Assembly: GCF_000497045.1 (NCBI RefSeq)
Contig: NW_015961950.1
Coordinates: 378,553-442,552 of the forward strand
Source: Kalmanozyma brasiliensis GHG001
Taxonomy: Eukaryota; Basidiomycota; Ustilaginomycetes; Ustilaginales
Length of the DNA stretch: 64,000 nt
Direction: 5' to 3'
The notes under the pieces are model-generated. The model searched no databases and was not told where the DNA came from. It saw nothing but the letters and a program-made list of their open reading frames with translations. The translations under genes and the position numbers were made by a program. This document shows positions 9,452 through 20,183 of the stretch, in pieces (position 1 is the stretch's first letter; each line of letters starts with the position of its first letter).

Positions 9452-10237
9452 TTCTCGAACGACTTCGATGGGTGATCACGACACCTACCAGAGACTTCAT
9501 GTCTCCTGAAAGACTCAAGACCGTGCCTTGATTTCCCCAAAACCTGCCACATGATGACTACTCAAAATCCCCCCACCGTCGTCGACACTTTCAATTCTCC
9601 ACCTCTCAGCCCCCGTGATGTCGACCGTATCAATGTAGTCAGCTTTGAAATCAAATGCCAGCCTTGTTCCCCCTTATGATGATCTCAAGATATGCTAGAC
9701 AGTCCTGTCCAATCAAGCCCTGAGACTTCGCAAGCGAGCAAAGTAGTGTAACGATCGAGTGTATTGAAAGTCAAGTGAGCAATGACAGCGACGACAATCT
9801 CGACTGCACCTCTGCGACGGCGACCAACCACGCAGAAGTACAGGAGACAGAGATGACGACCGAAGCTTTGGGACATGGAGCAAGGGAAGTGGGGTGCGAT
9901 CGAAACGGGGAAAGCCAGGGAACGAACGGGAAAAGGGAAGGGAGAGCTAGATTCGGAGAGGGGCGGGGTTGGACCGTTTGAGGGGAGGGAGAGTCGTACG
10001 GTGGCCTGACGACTGAGGAAGGGAAGAGTGCTGCTGCTGCACGAGTGGGGAATGGAGCGAAACGAGTGTGAAAATCGTGCCAAAGGCGACATGCAAGAGA
10101 CAAGAACAGTGACGAGAGAGAGACGTGACGACCGAGCAAAAGAGACGAAAGACCAAGTGTGTCGGGAGCGGCGGTGAGGGCGACCACGCGTGTCGATCGG
10201 AAAATTGGAGCAAAATCGAAGCCCTGCGCTGTGGGCC
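9452..10237. other. Convergent 3' intergenic region
   Basis: Lies between the ends of the zinc-module gene (+) and the Hum3-type gene (-). It is purine-rich on the plus strand around 9900-10200. No gene is supported. Confidence 0.6.
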
Positions 10238-13200
10238 TCAGTTGATGGGGAGCGAGGTGCATCCGATGTTGACCAGACCATCCTGGGAGACATTGGTGCA
10301 GCAGACGGGTGAAGACTTGCACGTCGACTGCAACGCCAGTCCGCCGAGGGCAGGGATCTGCTGGCAGTTGAGACCGATGTCGCCCGCAATGCTGTTGAAC
10401 CCGAGCAGACCGGCTAGCGTCTTCTTCTTGCCCTCGTCGTTGATCACCTGGCTGCAGCACTGGGCGGCGCCGACGGAGCACTGGCCGTTGTTGTTGTGCT
10501 CACGAGCATGACGAGGACGAGGACGTTGACCCTTGCCGTCGACGGAAGGGGTGCGCTTGGCCATCTCGGCATCCGCCTCTGCCGCCCATCGCTTCGCCAG
10601 ATCCTTCAACAGGTCCTCGTTGCCCACCGGCACCGAGAGGCCGCCCATCGCCCCGCCCAACAGCGCACCAGGGTTGAGCCCGCCATCTCGCTTCTCCAGG
10701 TGCTCAGCCGACCCCGTCAAGGCGTCCACGCTGTGTGTCGCATCCCCCGTGCTCGTCTTGTCCAGCGCCGCCTGCAATGCCTCAATGGCACGCTGGAGCA
10801 CCTCGAACTGCTCTACATCCAGCGCTCGGCGGGTGTTCGCGCTGTTTACGATATCCGAGAGGGCAGAGAGGGTCGCTTGAGCTGGGGCTACTTGGTGCAC
10901 GTTGTTCTGGATCACTGGGTTCTCACCTCGTCGGGTCTTTTGGCCGCTCAGCACTTTGGAGAGCGCAGCGGTGACGGCGGTTGCGGGCGCCACCTGGTCG
11001 TCGTTGACGAGCCCATCGCGCTTGCTGGCGGCCTGATCGTTGGCGACTTGCGAGAGCGCGGCGAGCGTCGCTTCGACGGGCGCGACTTGGTTGGTGTTCG
11101 ACAGCTCAAGCGAGCGAGAGGCTTTTTGAGTGTTGAGCACCGAGGAAAGAGCGGCGATGGTGGTCTGAAGAGGCAGGACCTGGTTGGTGTTCTCCACAAT
11201 GTTGGTCTCGCCGTTGGTGCGCTTCTCGACGGACTGGTTGTTGAGCACCTGAGAGAGAACGGCAACGGTGCCTTGGACGGGAGCCACCTGGTTGTGGTTC
11301 TCGATCGAAGTGAATTCAGGAGCCTTGCGCTTCTCCACGCTCTGGTTGTTCAGAACTTGTGAGAGGACAGCCACCGTGCCCTGAACCGGAGCAACCTGGT
11401 TGTGGTTCTCGATAGAGGTGAACTCTGGGGCCTTGCGCTTCTCGACCGATTGGTTGTTGAGCACCTGAGAAAGAACAGCCACGGTGCCCTGGACAGGAGC
11501 GACTTGGTTGTGGTTCTCAACCGAGGTGAAATCGGGAGCCTTGCGCTTCTCGACCGACTGACTGTTGAGGACCTGAGAGAGGGTTGCGACGGTGGTCTGG
11601 ACCGGAGCCACCTGGTTGTGGTTTTCAAGGACGAACTCGGGAGCCTTGCGCTTTTCCACCGACTGGTTGTTCAGAACCTGGGAAAGGAGAGCGACAGTGC
11701 CCTGAACAGGCAGCACCTGGTTGTGGTTCTCGACTTTGGTGTGCTTCTTGCCATGACGCTTCTCGACGCTCTGATTGTTGAGAACCTCGGACAGGATAGC
11801 AACGGTGTCCTGGATGGCGCCGACCTGGTTGTGGTTCTCGAAGCTGTCGAACTCGGGAGCCTTGCGCTTCTCGACGGACTGGTTGTTCAAGACCTGAGAC
11901 AGGATAGCAACAGTGTCCTGGATGGCGCCGACCTGGTTGTGGTTCTCGACGATCGAGTCAAACTCGGGAGCCTTGCGCTTCTCCACACTCTGACCGTTGA
12001 GCACCTGCGACAGGAGAGCAACCGTCGCCTCCACGGGAAGTACCTGATTGTGGTTCTCAAAGACAATGTCGGGCTTGTCGTTGTGACGCTTCTCAACAGA
12101 CTGGCTGTTGAGCACCTGCGACAGGAGAGCCGCAGTCGTCTGCACGGGGAGCACCTGGTTGTGGTTCTCGATGATCGAGTCGAACTCGGGCGCCTTACGC
12201 TTTTCGACGCTCTGGTTGTTGAGGACCTGCGAGAGGGTAGCGGCAGTGATCTGGACAGGAGCCACTTGGTTGTGGTTCGAGACCTTGGTGGTGTGCTTCT
12301 TGCCGTGACGCTTCTCAACGCTCTGGCTGTTGAGGACCTGAGAGAGCAGAGCAGCCGTGGTCTGCACGGGCAGAACCTGGTTGTGGTTCTCGACATCGAA
12401 CTCCGGAGCCTTGCGCTTCTCGACAGACTGGTTGTTCAGGACCTGGGAGAGGATGGCCACCGTATCCTGGATAGCACCGACCTGGTTGTGGTTCTCGACC
12501 GAATCAAAGTCGGGAGCCTTGCGCGAGACAAGCTGCTCGTTGCTGACCTGGGAGAGGACAGCAGCGGTACCCTGGACGGGAGCCACCTGGTTGTGATTCT
12601 TGACCGTGACGTCGCGCTTGCTGGCAGACTGAACGTTGTCGACCTGCGAAAGAACAGCAACCGTGCCCTGAACGGGAGCCACCTGGTTGGTGTTCTCGAT
12701 CGTGACATCGTGGTCGTGGTGGTTCCAGCGCTTGCGGCCAGCGGACTGGAGGTTGGCGACCTGCGAAAGCAGAGCAGCAGTAGCCTGAATGGGAGCCACC
12801 TGGTTGGTGTTGTCGATGTGGGTGCTCTCGTGGGCCCAACGCTTGGCGTGAGCTGTCTGCAGGTTGGCGACCTCGGAGAGCAGCGCGGCGGTGGCCTGGA
12901 TCGGGGCAACCTGGTTGGTGTTCTCGACATCAAAGTCGGGAGCGTTACGCTTGCCGGCAGACTGACCGTTGGCGACGGCAGAGAGAGCGGCGAGGGTGGC
13001 CTCGACCGGGAGGAACTGGGCGCTGTTGTCCACGTTGATATCGCCGCGCTTGGCGTTCTGACCGTTGGCAACGGCCGAAAGGGCAGCGAGCGTGGCCTCA
13101 ATGGGAAGGATCTGGTTGTCGTTCTTGACGACGTTGTCGCGCTTGGCAGCCTTCTGCTCGTTCAGGACCTGAGAGAGAGCAGCGATGGTGGTCTGGATGG

Positions 13201-13489
13201 GTGCGACCTGGTTGGTGTTGTCGACCTTGAGGGAGCGCTTGGCGCTCTGTTCGTTGAGGACCGCAGAGAGGGCGGCGACGGTGCCCTGAACGGGAGCGAA
13301 TTGAGAATGGTTTTCCACGTTGATGTCGCCGCGCTCGACGTGCTGGAGGTTGCCGACCTGCGAAAGGGCAGCGACGGTGCCCTGGACGGGGGCGACCTGG
13401 TTGGTGTTGTCGACGGTCAATCCGGCGAGGACAGGGCCAGAGAAGGCAGAGACGGCTGCAACGGCAGCGAGGAACTGGAGGTACTTCAT
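10238..13489 (-). CDS. hum3: Hum3-type secreted repellent-repeat / class I hydrophobin protein
   Basis: A 1083-residue secreted precursor. Residues 1-22 form a signal peptide (MKYLQFLAAVAAVSAFSG...). Then come 25 repeats of about 30-38 residues with core N-x-NQVAPVQ-x-T-x-A-x-LSQV-x-N-x-Q, almost all ending in a dibasic Kex2-type site (KR, RR), as in the Rep1 repellent of U. maydis. A non-repeat linker with more KR sites follows. The C-terminus (about 1003-1083) is a class I hydrophobin domain with eight Cys: C1004-x6-CC-x29-C-x14-C-x5-CC-x12-C1077. This architecture is that of U. maydis Hum3, reported as a secreted protein acting with Rsp1 in infection. Processing would release many small amphipathic peptides and a free hydrophobin for aerial hyphae or the plant-contact surface; this is inferred from Rep1/Hum3. 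No introns. The start follows from the signal peptide. Confidence 0.9.
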   Translation of the reverse strand: MKYLQFLAAVAAVSAFSGPVLAGLTVDNTNQVAPVQGTVAALSQVGNLQHVERGDINVENHSQFAPVQGTVAALSAVLNEQSAKRSLKVDNTNQVAPIQTTIAALSQVLNEQKAAKRDNVVKNDNQILPIEATLAALSAVANGQNAKRGDINVDNSAQFLPVEATLAALSAVANGQSAGKRNAPDFDVENTNQVAPIQATAALLSEVANLQTAHAKRWAHESTHIDNTNQVAPIQATAALLSQVANLQSAGRKRWNHHDHDVTIENTNQVAPVQGTVAVLSQVDNVQSASKRDVTVKNHNQVAPVQGTAAVLSQVSNEQLVSRKAPDFDSVENHNQVGAIQDTVAILSQVLNNQSVEKRKAPEFDVENHNQVLPVQTTAALLSQVLNSQSVEKRHGKKHTTKVSNHNQVAPVQITAATLSQVLNNQSVEKRKAPEFDSIIENHNQVLPVQTTAALLSQVLNSQSVEKRHNDKPDIVFENHNQVLPVEATVALLSQVLNGQSVEKRKAPEFDSIVENHNQVGAIQDTVAILSQVLNNQSVEKRKAPEFDSFENHNQVGAIQDTVAILSEVLNNQSVEKRHGKKHTKVENHNQVLPVQGTVALLSQVLNNQSVEKRKAPEFVLENHNQVAPVQTTVATLSQVLNSQSVEKRKAPDFTSVENHNQVAPVQGTVAVLSQVLNNQSVEKRKAPEFTSIENHNQVAPVQGTVAVLSQVLNNQSVEKRKAPEFTSIENHNQVAPVQGTVAVLSQVLNNQSVEKRTNGETNIVENTNQVLPLQTTIAALSSVLNTQKASRSLELSNTNQVAPVEATLAALSQVANDQAASKRDGLVNDDQVAPATAVTAALSKVLSGQKTRRGENPVIQNNVHQVAPAQATLSALSDIVNSANTRRALDVEQFEVLQRAIEALQAALDKTSTGDATHSVDALTGSAEHLEKRDGGLNPGALLGGAMGGLSVPVGNEDLLKDLAKRWAAEADAEMAKRTPSVDGKGQRPRPRHAREHNNNGQCSVGAAQCCSQVINDEGKKKTLAGLLGFNSIAGDIGLNCQQIPALGGLALQSTCKSSPVCCTNVSQDGLVNIGCTSLPIN
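10259..10483 (-). other. Class I hydrophobin domain of the Hum3-type protein
   Basis: Encodes residues 1003-1077, containing all eight hydrophobin cysteines including both CC pairs. Spacing fits class I (long second gap, 29 residues) better than class II. Confidence 0.88.
10826..13423 (-). repeat. Array of 25 coding Kex2-type repeats
   Basis: In-frame repeats mostly of 90-114 bp. Variants fall into recurring types, recognisable by the words VAPVQGT, GAIQDT, LPVQTT, and linker words KAPEF or HGKKHT. The last repeat before the linker ends in RR. The most regular units are repeats 10-21, nearly all ending SVEKR. Confidence 0.9.
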
Positions 13490-15848
13490 GGTTGTTGAGT
13501 CGAGAGGTTGGAGAGTTGAAGGTCAAGAGAGTGTCAAGAGAGTGTTGTGTGGTCGATGTGGTGAGGCGGTGTTGGTCGCTTGTGGTTGGACTGGGCAGCA
13601 AAGGGAAGGGAAGGGAAGCAGCAGCAGGAACAAGGTTGGAGAGGAGAGGAAAACTAGCTTGAGAGACGGAAGCGAAGAGGGACAAGAGAGTCGAGGTTAT
13701 ATATCTCTGATCAGTGCTCCGTCAAGCGCGAGGACGGGTGTGGCAGTGATTGCTTCGCGGTCGACCTCGCTCGACTGTATCGAAGGAACAGTGAGAGGAT
13801 CAAAACATTGCATCTGTGATTCGAGAGCGAGCATGACTGTGGCAGACTTACGTTCGTGAAAGGATACAATCGAGTCGGTGGCGTGCGCCGCATTCGCTGA
13901 AAGCCGGCGTTGAGCGAGGTTTCTCCGAGGCATGTTTGCAGCAGCAGCATGGCAATAGACCGGGAGAGAGAAGAAATTAGAAGGCTGTGTTTGCTAGTGT
14001 TTGCTGTCATCAGCGAGGGGAGGATGTGCAGGAGATTCCGAAGCAGCAGGCAGGTGCATTGCGGACAGGGGACCACGGACCAGGTACAAGCGAGGAGGTG
14101 CCAAGGCCGGCGCAACTGGATCGCAGAGACGCCTCATCAGTCGAATGACAGGATATGCGGCGCTGGCAACCTTATTCGGAGACATAGGAATGAACCATTG
14201 CGGCATATCTCGTGAATCAAGGAAACAGACGCCATGTTATCCTGGGTCGCTCGCCGAGATTCCGGAAGTATCAAGCAAGCAGCTGTTGCTTTGCTGTGCG
14301 GGTCCCGGTGCAGGACACGACATTTGCATCGACATTGGCATGATCCATCAAGACAGAAACTCGTGCTTTCTAGTCGTCCGTAAACGATATCAAGCCTCGT
14401 TGTTGCGTGACAATGCCTGGCACAGGGTGATATCTAGCCAACATGGCGCTGACAAGACTTTGACGAGCGAGGACCGCATCTGTCGTGAGCAGAAAGTGCG
14501 GAGCTGTTGTCGGGAATGCAGCGGTCAAATGGGGACAGAGCCTTTCGCGTCGAGTTTGAAAGCGGCTCGTTCATCCTCGCTCCCTGACGCTGTTCGGGAG
14601 ACGAAGATGCACGGCTGCTCACGCTGATCAGGAACAGCGCACTAGCGTCGAAGATCCATGTTTGTAAGCGAGAACGAGCTGCAGATCATCAATGGTGCGA
14701 TCGAAGCTGCTGTGCTAGAAGTGAGTGTGCATCAGTGAGACAGAACCATTCAGCTCTGGCTGATTTGAGCTGATGCAGATCCTTCCGAACCGAGATGCTG
14801 AAGATGATTCGAGGTCATGGCGGACCAGATGCATCGGTCATTTTGGGAACAGACGAAAGAAGAAGACGACAGCGATGGGCAGGGTCGAGGCGTGATGGGT
14901 AGGTCGCGACCCGGAAAGTTGGCGTGCCGTTGACTGGCATGCAGAAATGCGGGCAGCGCCTACGGAGGATTTGCGACAGTCACGAACTGGATAGTGGGCA
15001 AATGGCGAAAGGCGAATGAAGATGTGGCCATGTTCGGCGGTCATGCCAAGGTGGACAGCCATGCGCGCCAGCTCGCTTGGAAGCAAGGGTGAGATCCGGG
15101 TCAAATGAAAGGAGAGTGGCGAGCCTGAGTGTGCATGATGCGGAATGTCTCCTTGTCGTTGGCGCTCCTTGACGTTTTCTGAGAACTCAGCCGACAGCCG
15201 ACCGCACCTGAGTGACTGATGAAGAGAGAGGAGAGAGGCGCAGAAGCGAGTGTGTGTGCGTGCGGTAAGGAGCTCAGATTCGGACAATTTCAACATTTGC
15301 AGCCTGCAGCCTGTGGAATGTGGCTGACGCGACGAGCTTGTGCGCTTGTCACCGCTGCACGTCAAATTCCCTCGGTCCGATCCAGCTGCAGAAGTCATAC
15401 TTCTGTCGAGAGGTGCCCTGCGCGAGGCAAATTGGTTCTCACATCATCAGAGTGACTGGCACTGAGTCTGTGGATGTCCGGCTGAGAGCATCGGTGTCGC
15501 CTCTCACGCAGCCTCAACTGATTGTATCCGGCTGAGCTCGTCATCTCTTTCCCGCTGCCCTTCACTGCATGAACTTCATCCGCATCAGATCTCTCGATCC
15601 AGTTTCGAATGACTTGAGCAGCCTACACGACGATCAACACACAATCACAAATAGACATGGGCGTACGGGAAGATATTGCAGGGAATGTATGCATACAAAA
15701 GGTCGGATGTGGGAAATCTTGCTGAGCACAGATCGTCAGGTCAAGAGTAGCCCGACCTGAAAGACCCTCGAGTTCCTTTTTTTTGGTTTGCAGGAGATGC
15801 GAGGTGAGCGAGATGCGATGCTCACCCTTTTTCAATGCAGGCAACCGC
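13490..15848. other. Hum3-type gene upstream region and ssb1 3' region, about 2.4 kb
   Basis: Contains the promoter and leader of the Hum3-type gene and the 3' region of ssb1. Frames up to about 208 codons are present on the plus strand but are Cys/Arg-rich, lack any domain and look random. No gene is supported. Confidence 0.6.
13697..13704 (-). promoter_or_regulatory. TATA box of the Hum3-type gene
   Basis: ATATATAA on the minus strand, about 208 bp before the start codon at 13489. Position and sequence fit a core promoter of a strongly expressed gene. Confidence 0.55.
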
Positions 15849-16542
15849 TTAACGGCCACCGAAAGCCTTCTGCATGGAGCGCTTGAGGCGCAGCGAAGCA
15901 CGGCGGTACTCGTCGGCCGAAGCGTCCTGCACCTCGAGGAGCTCGAGAGCCTTGGTGAGCTCCTGCTCGATCTGGATCTTGGCGGGGCGCTTGAGGTTGG
16001 CAGCGGGGCTCGAGATGGTCTCCTCAACCGAGTGCACGTAGGCCTCGAGGTCGTTCTTGGCATCGTGCTTGGCGGTGAAGTCCTTGTCGGCCTTGGAGAA
16101 GGTCTCGGCATCCTTGATCATCTGCTCAATCTCGTTAGAGCTCAATCGGCCCACCGAGTTGGTGATGGTGATGTTGGCCTTGCGGCCGGTGATCTTCTCC
16201 TGGGCAGAGACCTTGAGCAGACCGTTGGCGTCGATCTCGAAGGTGGTCAAGAGCTCGGCCTGGCCACGGGGCTGAGGGGGGATGCCGGTCAGCTCGAACT
16301 CACCAAGGAGACGGTTGTCCTTGCACTGAGTTCGCTCACCCTCGTAAACGGGGAAGGTGACCTGGGTCTGGTTGTCCTCGACGGTGGTGAAGACACGGGT
16401 CTTGTTGCATGGGATGGGGGTGTTACGGGGAACAACGACACCGAACACGTCACCCTGCATGGCGACACCGAGCGAGAGAGGGGCAACGTCGAGCAGCAGA
16501 AGGTCGGCGGTCTTGTCGCTGGTCTGGTTGGTGAGAACAGCG

Positions 16543-16574
<32 letters not shown>

Positions 16575-16631
16575 GTCGGGGTTGATCGACTTGTTGAGCT
16601 GACGGCCACCGAAGAACTCGGAGATGAGCGA

Positions 16632-16667
<36 letters not shown>

Positions 16668-16967
16668 AACAATGTCGTCGACCTTGTCGGCGGGGATCTT
16701 GGAGTCCTTGAGCACCTTGGCGACGGGCTCAATGGTGCCCTTGAAGGCGGCGGCGTTGATCTCCTCGAAACGGGCACGGGTGATGTTGGCCTGGAAGTCG
16801 GTACCCTGGAAGAGCGAGTCGACCTCGACGGTGGTCTGGGTGACCGAGGAGAGGGTGCGCTTAGCACGCTCACAGGCCGAACGCAGACGGCGGACGGCAC
16901 GGGGGTCACCGGAGATGTCGAGCTTGTTCTTGCGCTCGAACTCCTTCTTGAAGTGGTCAAGGAGAGC

Positions 16968-17018
<51 letters not shown>

Positions 17019-18102
17019 GGCGAAGACACCACCGGTGATGTTGAGGAGCGAGACATCGAAGGTTCCTCCACCAAGATCGTAGATGAGGACGTTCTTCTCG
17101 GTCGAGGACTTGGAGTCGAGACCGTAGGCGATGGCGGCAGCGGTGGGCTCGTTGATGATACGGAGAACATCGAGACCAGCGATGGAACCTATTGAGTGCG
17201 ATAGCAGATATCAGGATAGAAGAGGTCAGTGACTTGAGATAGCAAGAATCAAGAGGCAGGTATTCGACCCGGCCATCGTTTCTGCTGATGCTGCTGGCCG
17301 GCTCCACCTTTGGACATCCTCCATGTCGACCTTTGTCCATCCGCGTCGATGCTGCCACGGAATGCGCTCAGCTAGCCGTTCTTAGTAAAATATTTGTGCT
17401 TCCGCATCGCTGGAGAGCCTCGGAATTAGCATGGAATAAATTTGTATCATCGCTGCGCATTCCTTTCCTTGTTGTCCTTGTTACTTGGGTCGTCCTCCTC
17501 CTTTGCCGCGTATGCGTCCTTGTCGTTGCCGGCAGCAGAGCAGAATGTCGATGGCGGGTCAATTCTAGAAGCAAATACGTACCAGCATCCTTGGTGGCGA
17601 GACGCTGCGAGTCGTTGAAGTAGGCGGGGACGGTGATGACGGCCTTCTTGACCTCCTTGCCGATCTTGGCCTCGGCGATCTCCTTCATCTTGGTAAGGAC
17701 CATGGAGGAGATCTCCTGGGGGGAGAACTGCTTGGTCTCACCGAGGTAGTTGACCTCGATGAAGGGGGAGCCATCCTTGTCAATGACAGTGAAGGGCCAG
17801 TGCTGCATGTCCTTCTTGACGTCGGGGTCATCGTATCGGCGACCGATGAGACGCTTGGCGTCGAAGACGGTCTGGCGGGGGTTCATGGCGGCCTGGTTCT
17901 TGGCGGCATCACCGATGAGACGCTCGCTCTCGGTGAAAGCGACGTAGGAAGGGGTGGTGCGGTTACCCTGGTCGTTGGCGATGATCTCGACACGCTCGTT
18001 GACCCACCAACCGACACAAGAGTAGGTGGTACCAAGGTCGATGCCGATGGCGCCCTGGTAGACGGTCTCGTCGACGGGAGTAGCAGGAACCTCGCTGGAC
18101 AT
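15849..18102 (-). CDS. ssb1: Ribosome-associated Hsp70 chaperone Ssb
   Basis: Exon 1 is 17583-18102 and exon 2 is 15849-17188, separated by a 394-bp phase-1 intron (donor GTACGT, acceptor AATAG) that splits a Gly codon after KDA. The product has 619 residues. The N-terminal ATPase signature IDLGTTYS is at residues 21-28, with [12 protein letters not shown] and the [13 protein letters not shown] motif further on. It lacks the cytosolic Ssa-type EEVD tail and ends in [12 protein letters not shown], as in yeast Ssb (613 aa). A Leu-rich stretch [14 protein letters not shown] near residues 580-593 sits where yeast Ssb has its nuclear export signal. Role from family: with Zuotin/Ssz1 (RAC) it binds nascent chains at the ribosome exit. 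The reading frame through an internal ATG at 16715 is simply the 3' half of exon 2. Confidence 0.93.
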
Positions 18103-18905
18103 GATGACGAAGTTTTGGGTTTGGGGGGATGATGAAGGGGAAAGGTGGGGAGGAAAGAAGGATGGCGAGCAAGCACCAAAAAAGCTTTGCTCGCTGTTGA
18201 CGCCTGTCTGTGGCACTCTTTCGCCTCTTTCTGCCTTTGCAGAGTGGAAAAAGTCTACGCACAGGCGGCGGTCACTCTGTGTGGTTTGGCTGGCGTGCTG
18301 CCGTGAAATCGAACTTTTGGTCAGGAATTTTCGTGCGCCCGTTTCTTCTCGAGGCTGGCTGTGGTCCAAGCTGGCTGGCTGTCTGGCTGTTGGTTGGTTG
18401 ACGGGCGAGCCAACTGCTTGCTCGCCTTTCTGGGCTGCTTGAAATTTTTCGAGGCAGCAGCTGGCGGAGTCGTCGATTTCTTCTCAGATTCAAAAAGAAA
18501 CGCGCTTAGCCGTCTCTCCTTCGTGCTGCAGCTGGAAGAAAAATTTTGGAAGAAAGGTCGCACGCTGCAAGCACAAAGACCCTGGCTTGAGATTCCCATT
18601 TCAACAGTTAAATTATCGGCTCGCGGAAATTGTATTCAGGCTGGCCAGGGCCTGAAATGTCCAGCTTCACCTTCGAATACAAGAACGAGTTGCTGCGGCA
18701 CAGGCTACCAAAGGACCCTGAACATCGAGATCCCCGTGTCTCGTGCGAAAAGAAGAATTAACGGTTCCGACTATCGCCTGTCCAAAAAAGTGGATCGGCT
18801 GAGCTCACACGAGCACCAACAGCTCATGCTGGCTTGATCGCGACCGTATCGTCAACATCGTCAACCCCTACCTACGATCAGTCTCGGCACCACTCTGTCG
18901 CGATC
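18103..18905. promoter_or_regulatory. Divergent promoter region of ssb1 and mitoribosomal uS2m
   Basis: About 800 bp shared upstream region. Pyrimidine-rich on the minus strand near ssb1. Contains a GGCT-rich imperfect repeat at 18354-18390. No perfect heat-shock element was recognised by eye. Confidence 0.6.
18354..18390. repeat. GGCT-rich imperfect repeat
   Basis: Several GGCT units interrupted by short spacers, upstream of ssb1. Resembles the perfect tract upstream of eIF4G at 433-458. Confidence 0.75.
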
Positions 18906-20006
18906 ATGGCCAGCCCGATCGCCAGCACCTCAAGGACTACCCTCGGCAGCTTGCTGAGGAGCTCGCTTCCTTCCAAGACCGCCGCTCCTCGCTCCACTCT
19001 TCTCACTCGTGGTCTGGCCACCGATGCTCAGCCTTCCTCTACAGAAGCGGCCGCCGCAGCCGTCGAAGCCGTCGCTGCTGCTCCTCAGTCCGCCGAAACC
19101 AACACCGCCGACGATGCGCTCGAAAAGCGTCGCCTCAGGCGCACCGTCATGAACCAGCTCTCCGACCTCGGCAGCACCCAGACACGCGCCAACTCGTTCC
19201 GACCGCACAAGCTGCGTCTCAATCCCATCGACGCGCACAAGCTCACGCTCAGTCACCTTGTCGCCTCTACCGCCCAGGTCGGCCACTCGCTCTCCTCGCT
19301 GAAATCGGCTAACCAGCCCTACATCTATGGTCAGCGTCACGGCGTTGCCATCTTCGATCTGGAACGCGCGACGCTTCCGGCGCTGCGCAGAGCCGCGTCG
19401 GTAGTCAAGGCGGTTGCTGAGCGCGATGGTGTTGTGTTGTTTGTCGGCACTCGTCCTGGTCAGCAAGCGGCTGTCTTGGCTGCAACCAAGAGGCTGGGCA
19501 GCAATGGCTTCCATGTGACTGCCGAGAGATGGATGCCAGGCGTCATCACAAACGCGCCCAAGCTGCTTGCGTCAGCGATCCTCAAGTCCATGGACGACAT
19601 CGACCCGTCCGGCGCGGGCAACACCAACCGACTCGCCTCGCAAACCCTCCAGCCGGATCTCGTCATCGTACTCAACCCCGTCGAGAACTCGTTTGCGATC
19701 CGAGAGGCTACCCAGGCCAACATCCCCACCATCGCCATCACAGACTCGGACGTCGACCCGAGGTCCGTCACCTACCCGATCCCGGCTAACGACGATTCCA
19801 TTCGCAGCGTCGAGCTCATCATCGGCGTGCTGTCCAAGGCTGGCGAGGAAGGGCTCAAGGTGAGGGCGAAGAAGTTGGACGAGGCTGACAAGATCGAACG
19901 CAAGGTCAACAGGACGCTCCAGAGACGCATCGAGGGCGCCAACTTTGATCCTCGCACCCGATCGCAGCCGAGCCAGATGAGGCGCGAGTCTGAGCAGGAC
20001 GACTAA
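18906..20006 (+). CDS. mrp4: Mitochondrial small-subunit ribosomal protein uS2m
   Basis: 366 residues from ATG 18906; an in-frame ATG at 18834 would add 24 unremarkable residues. The N-terminus is rich in Ser/Thr/Arg/Ala with few acids (MASPIASTSRTTLGSLLRSS), typical of a mitochondrial presequence. From about residue 95 the uS2 fold follows: the AHKLTLSHLVASTAQVGHS region, YIYGQRHGVAIFDL, VLFVGTRPGQQ, and PDLVIVLNP with IPTIAITDSDVDP. Bacterial S2 and yeast Mrp4 carry the same blocks. It is a component of the mitochondrial 37S subunit. The C-terminal tail is basic (RRIEGANFDPRTRSQPSQM). It is convergent with the ABC transporter downstream, separated by 177 bp. Confidence 0.92.
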   Translation: MASPIASTSRTTLGSLLRSSLPSKTAAPRSTLLTRGLATDAQPSSTEAAAAAVEAVAAAPQSAETNTADDALEKRRLRRTVMNQLSDLGSTQTRANSFRPHKLRLNPIDAHKLTLSHLVASTAQVGHSLSSLKSANQPYIYGQRHGVAIFDLERATLPALRRAASVVKAVAERDGVVLFVGTRPGQQAAVLAATKRLGSNGFHVTAERWMPGVITNAPKLLASAILKSMDDIDPSGAGNTNRLASQTLQPDLVIVLNPVENSFAIREATQANIPTIAITDSDVDPRSVTYPIPANDDSIRSVELIIGVLSKAGEEGLKVRAKKLDEADKIERKVNRTLQRRIEGANFDPRTRSQPSQMRRESEQDD

Positions 20007-20183
20007 AGTTCAAACGCACGCAGCAATTCAACTCATCTGTGATATCGTACTCATCGACCGACCTTGTGCAGATCGTTCACTTGACTGATACACAGCGGTG
20101 GCAAAACATATACTATTGAGACAGGGTATAGCGAAATAAAGCGTTGTGCACATCAAAGGTTCCGACGAGTCCAAGCAGCGAAT

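Noticed and set aside
10826..13423. Regular direct repeats resembling a CRISPR array
   Set aside because: The units are in-frame coding repeats of 90-114 bp in a eukaryotic gene, with no spacers and no cas genes.
11402..13498. 698-codon open frame on the plus strand opposite the Hum3-type gene
   Set aside because: It mirrors the repeat array; the G+C-rich third-position bias and repeated sequence keep the antisense frame open. The minus strand has signal peptide, Kex2 sites and hydrophobin.
14001..14627. 208-codon plus-strand frame upstream of the Hum3-type gene
   Set aside because: Cys/Arg/Ser-rich random-looking product; located in promoter region of a divergent gene.
15783..17195. 470-codon plus-strand frame opposite ssb1
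   Set aside because: Shadow of the Hsp70 coding sequence, Leu/Gly/Asp-rich with no domain.
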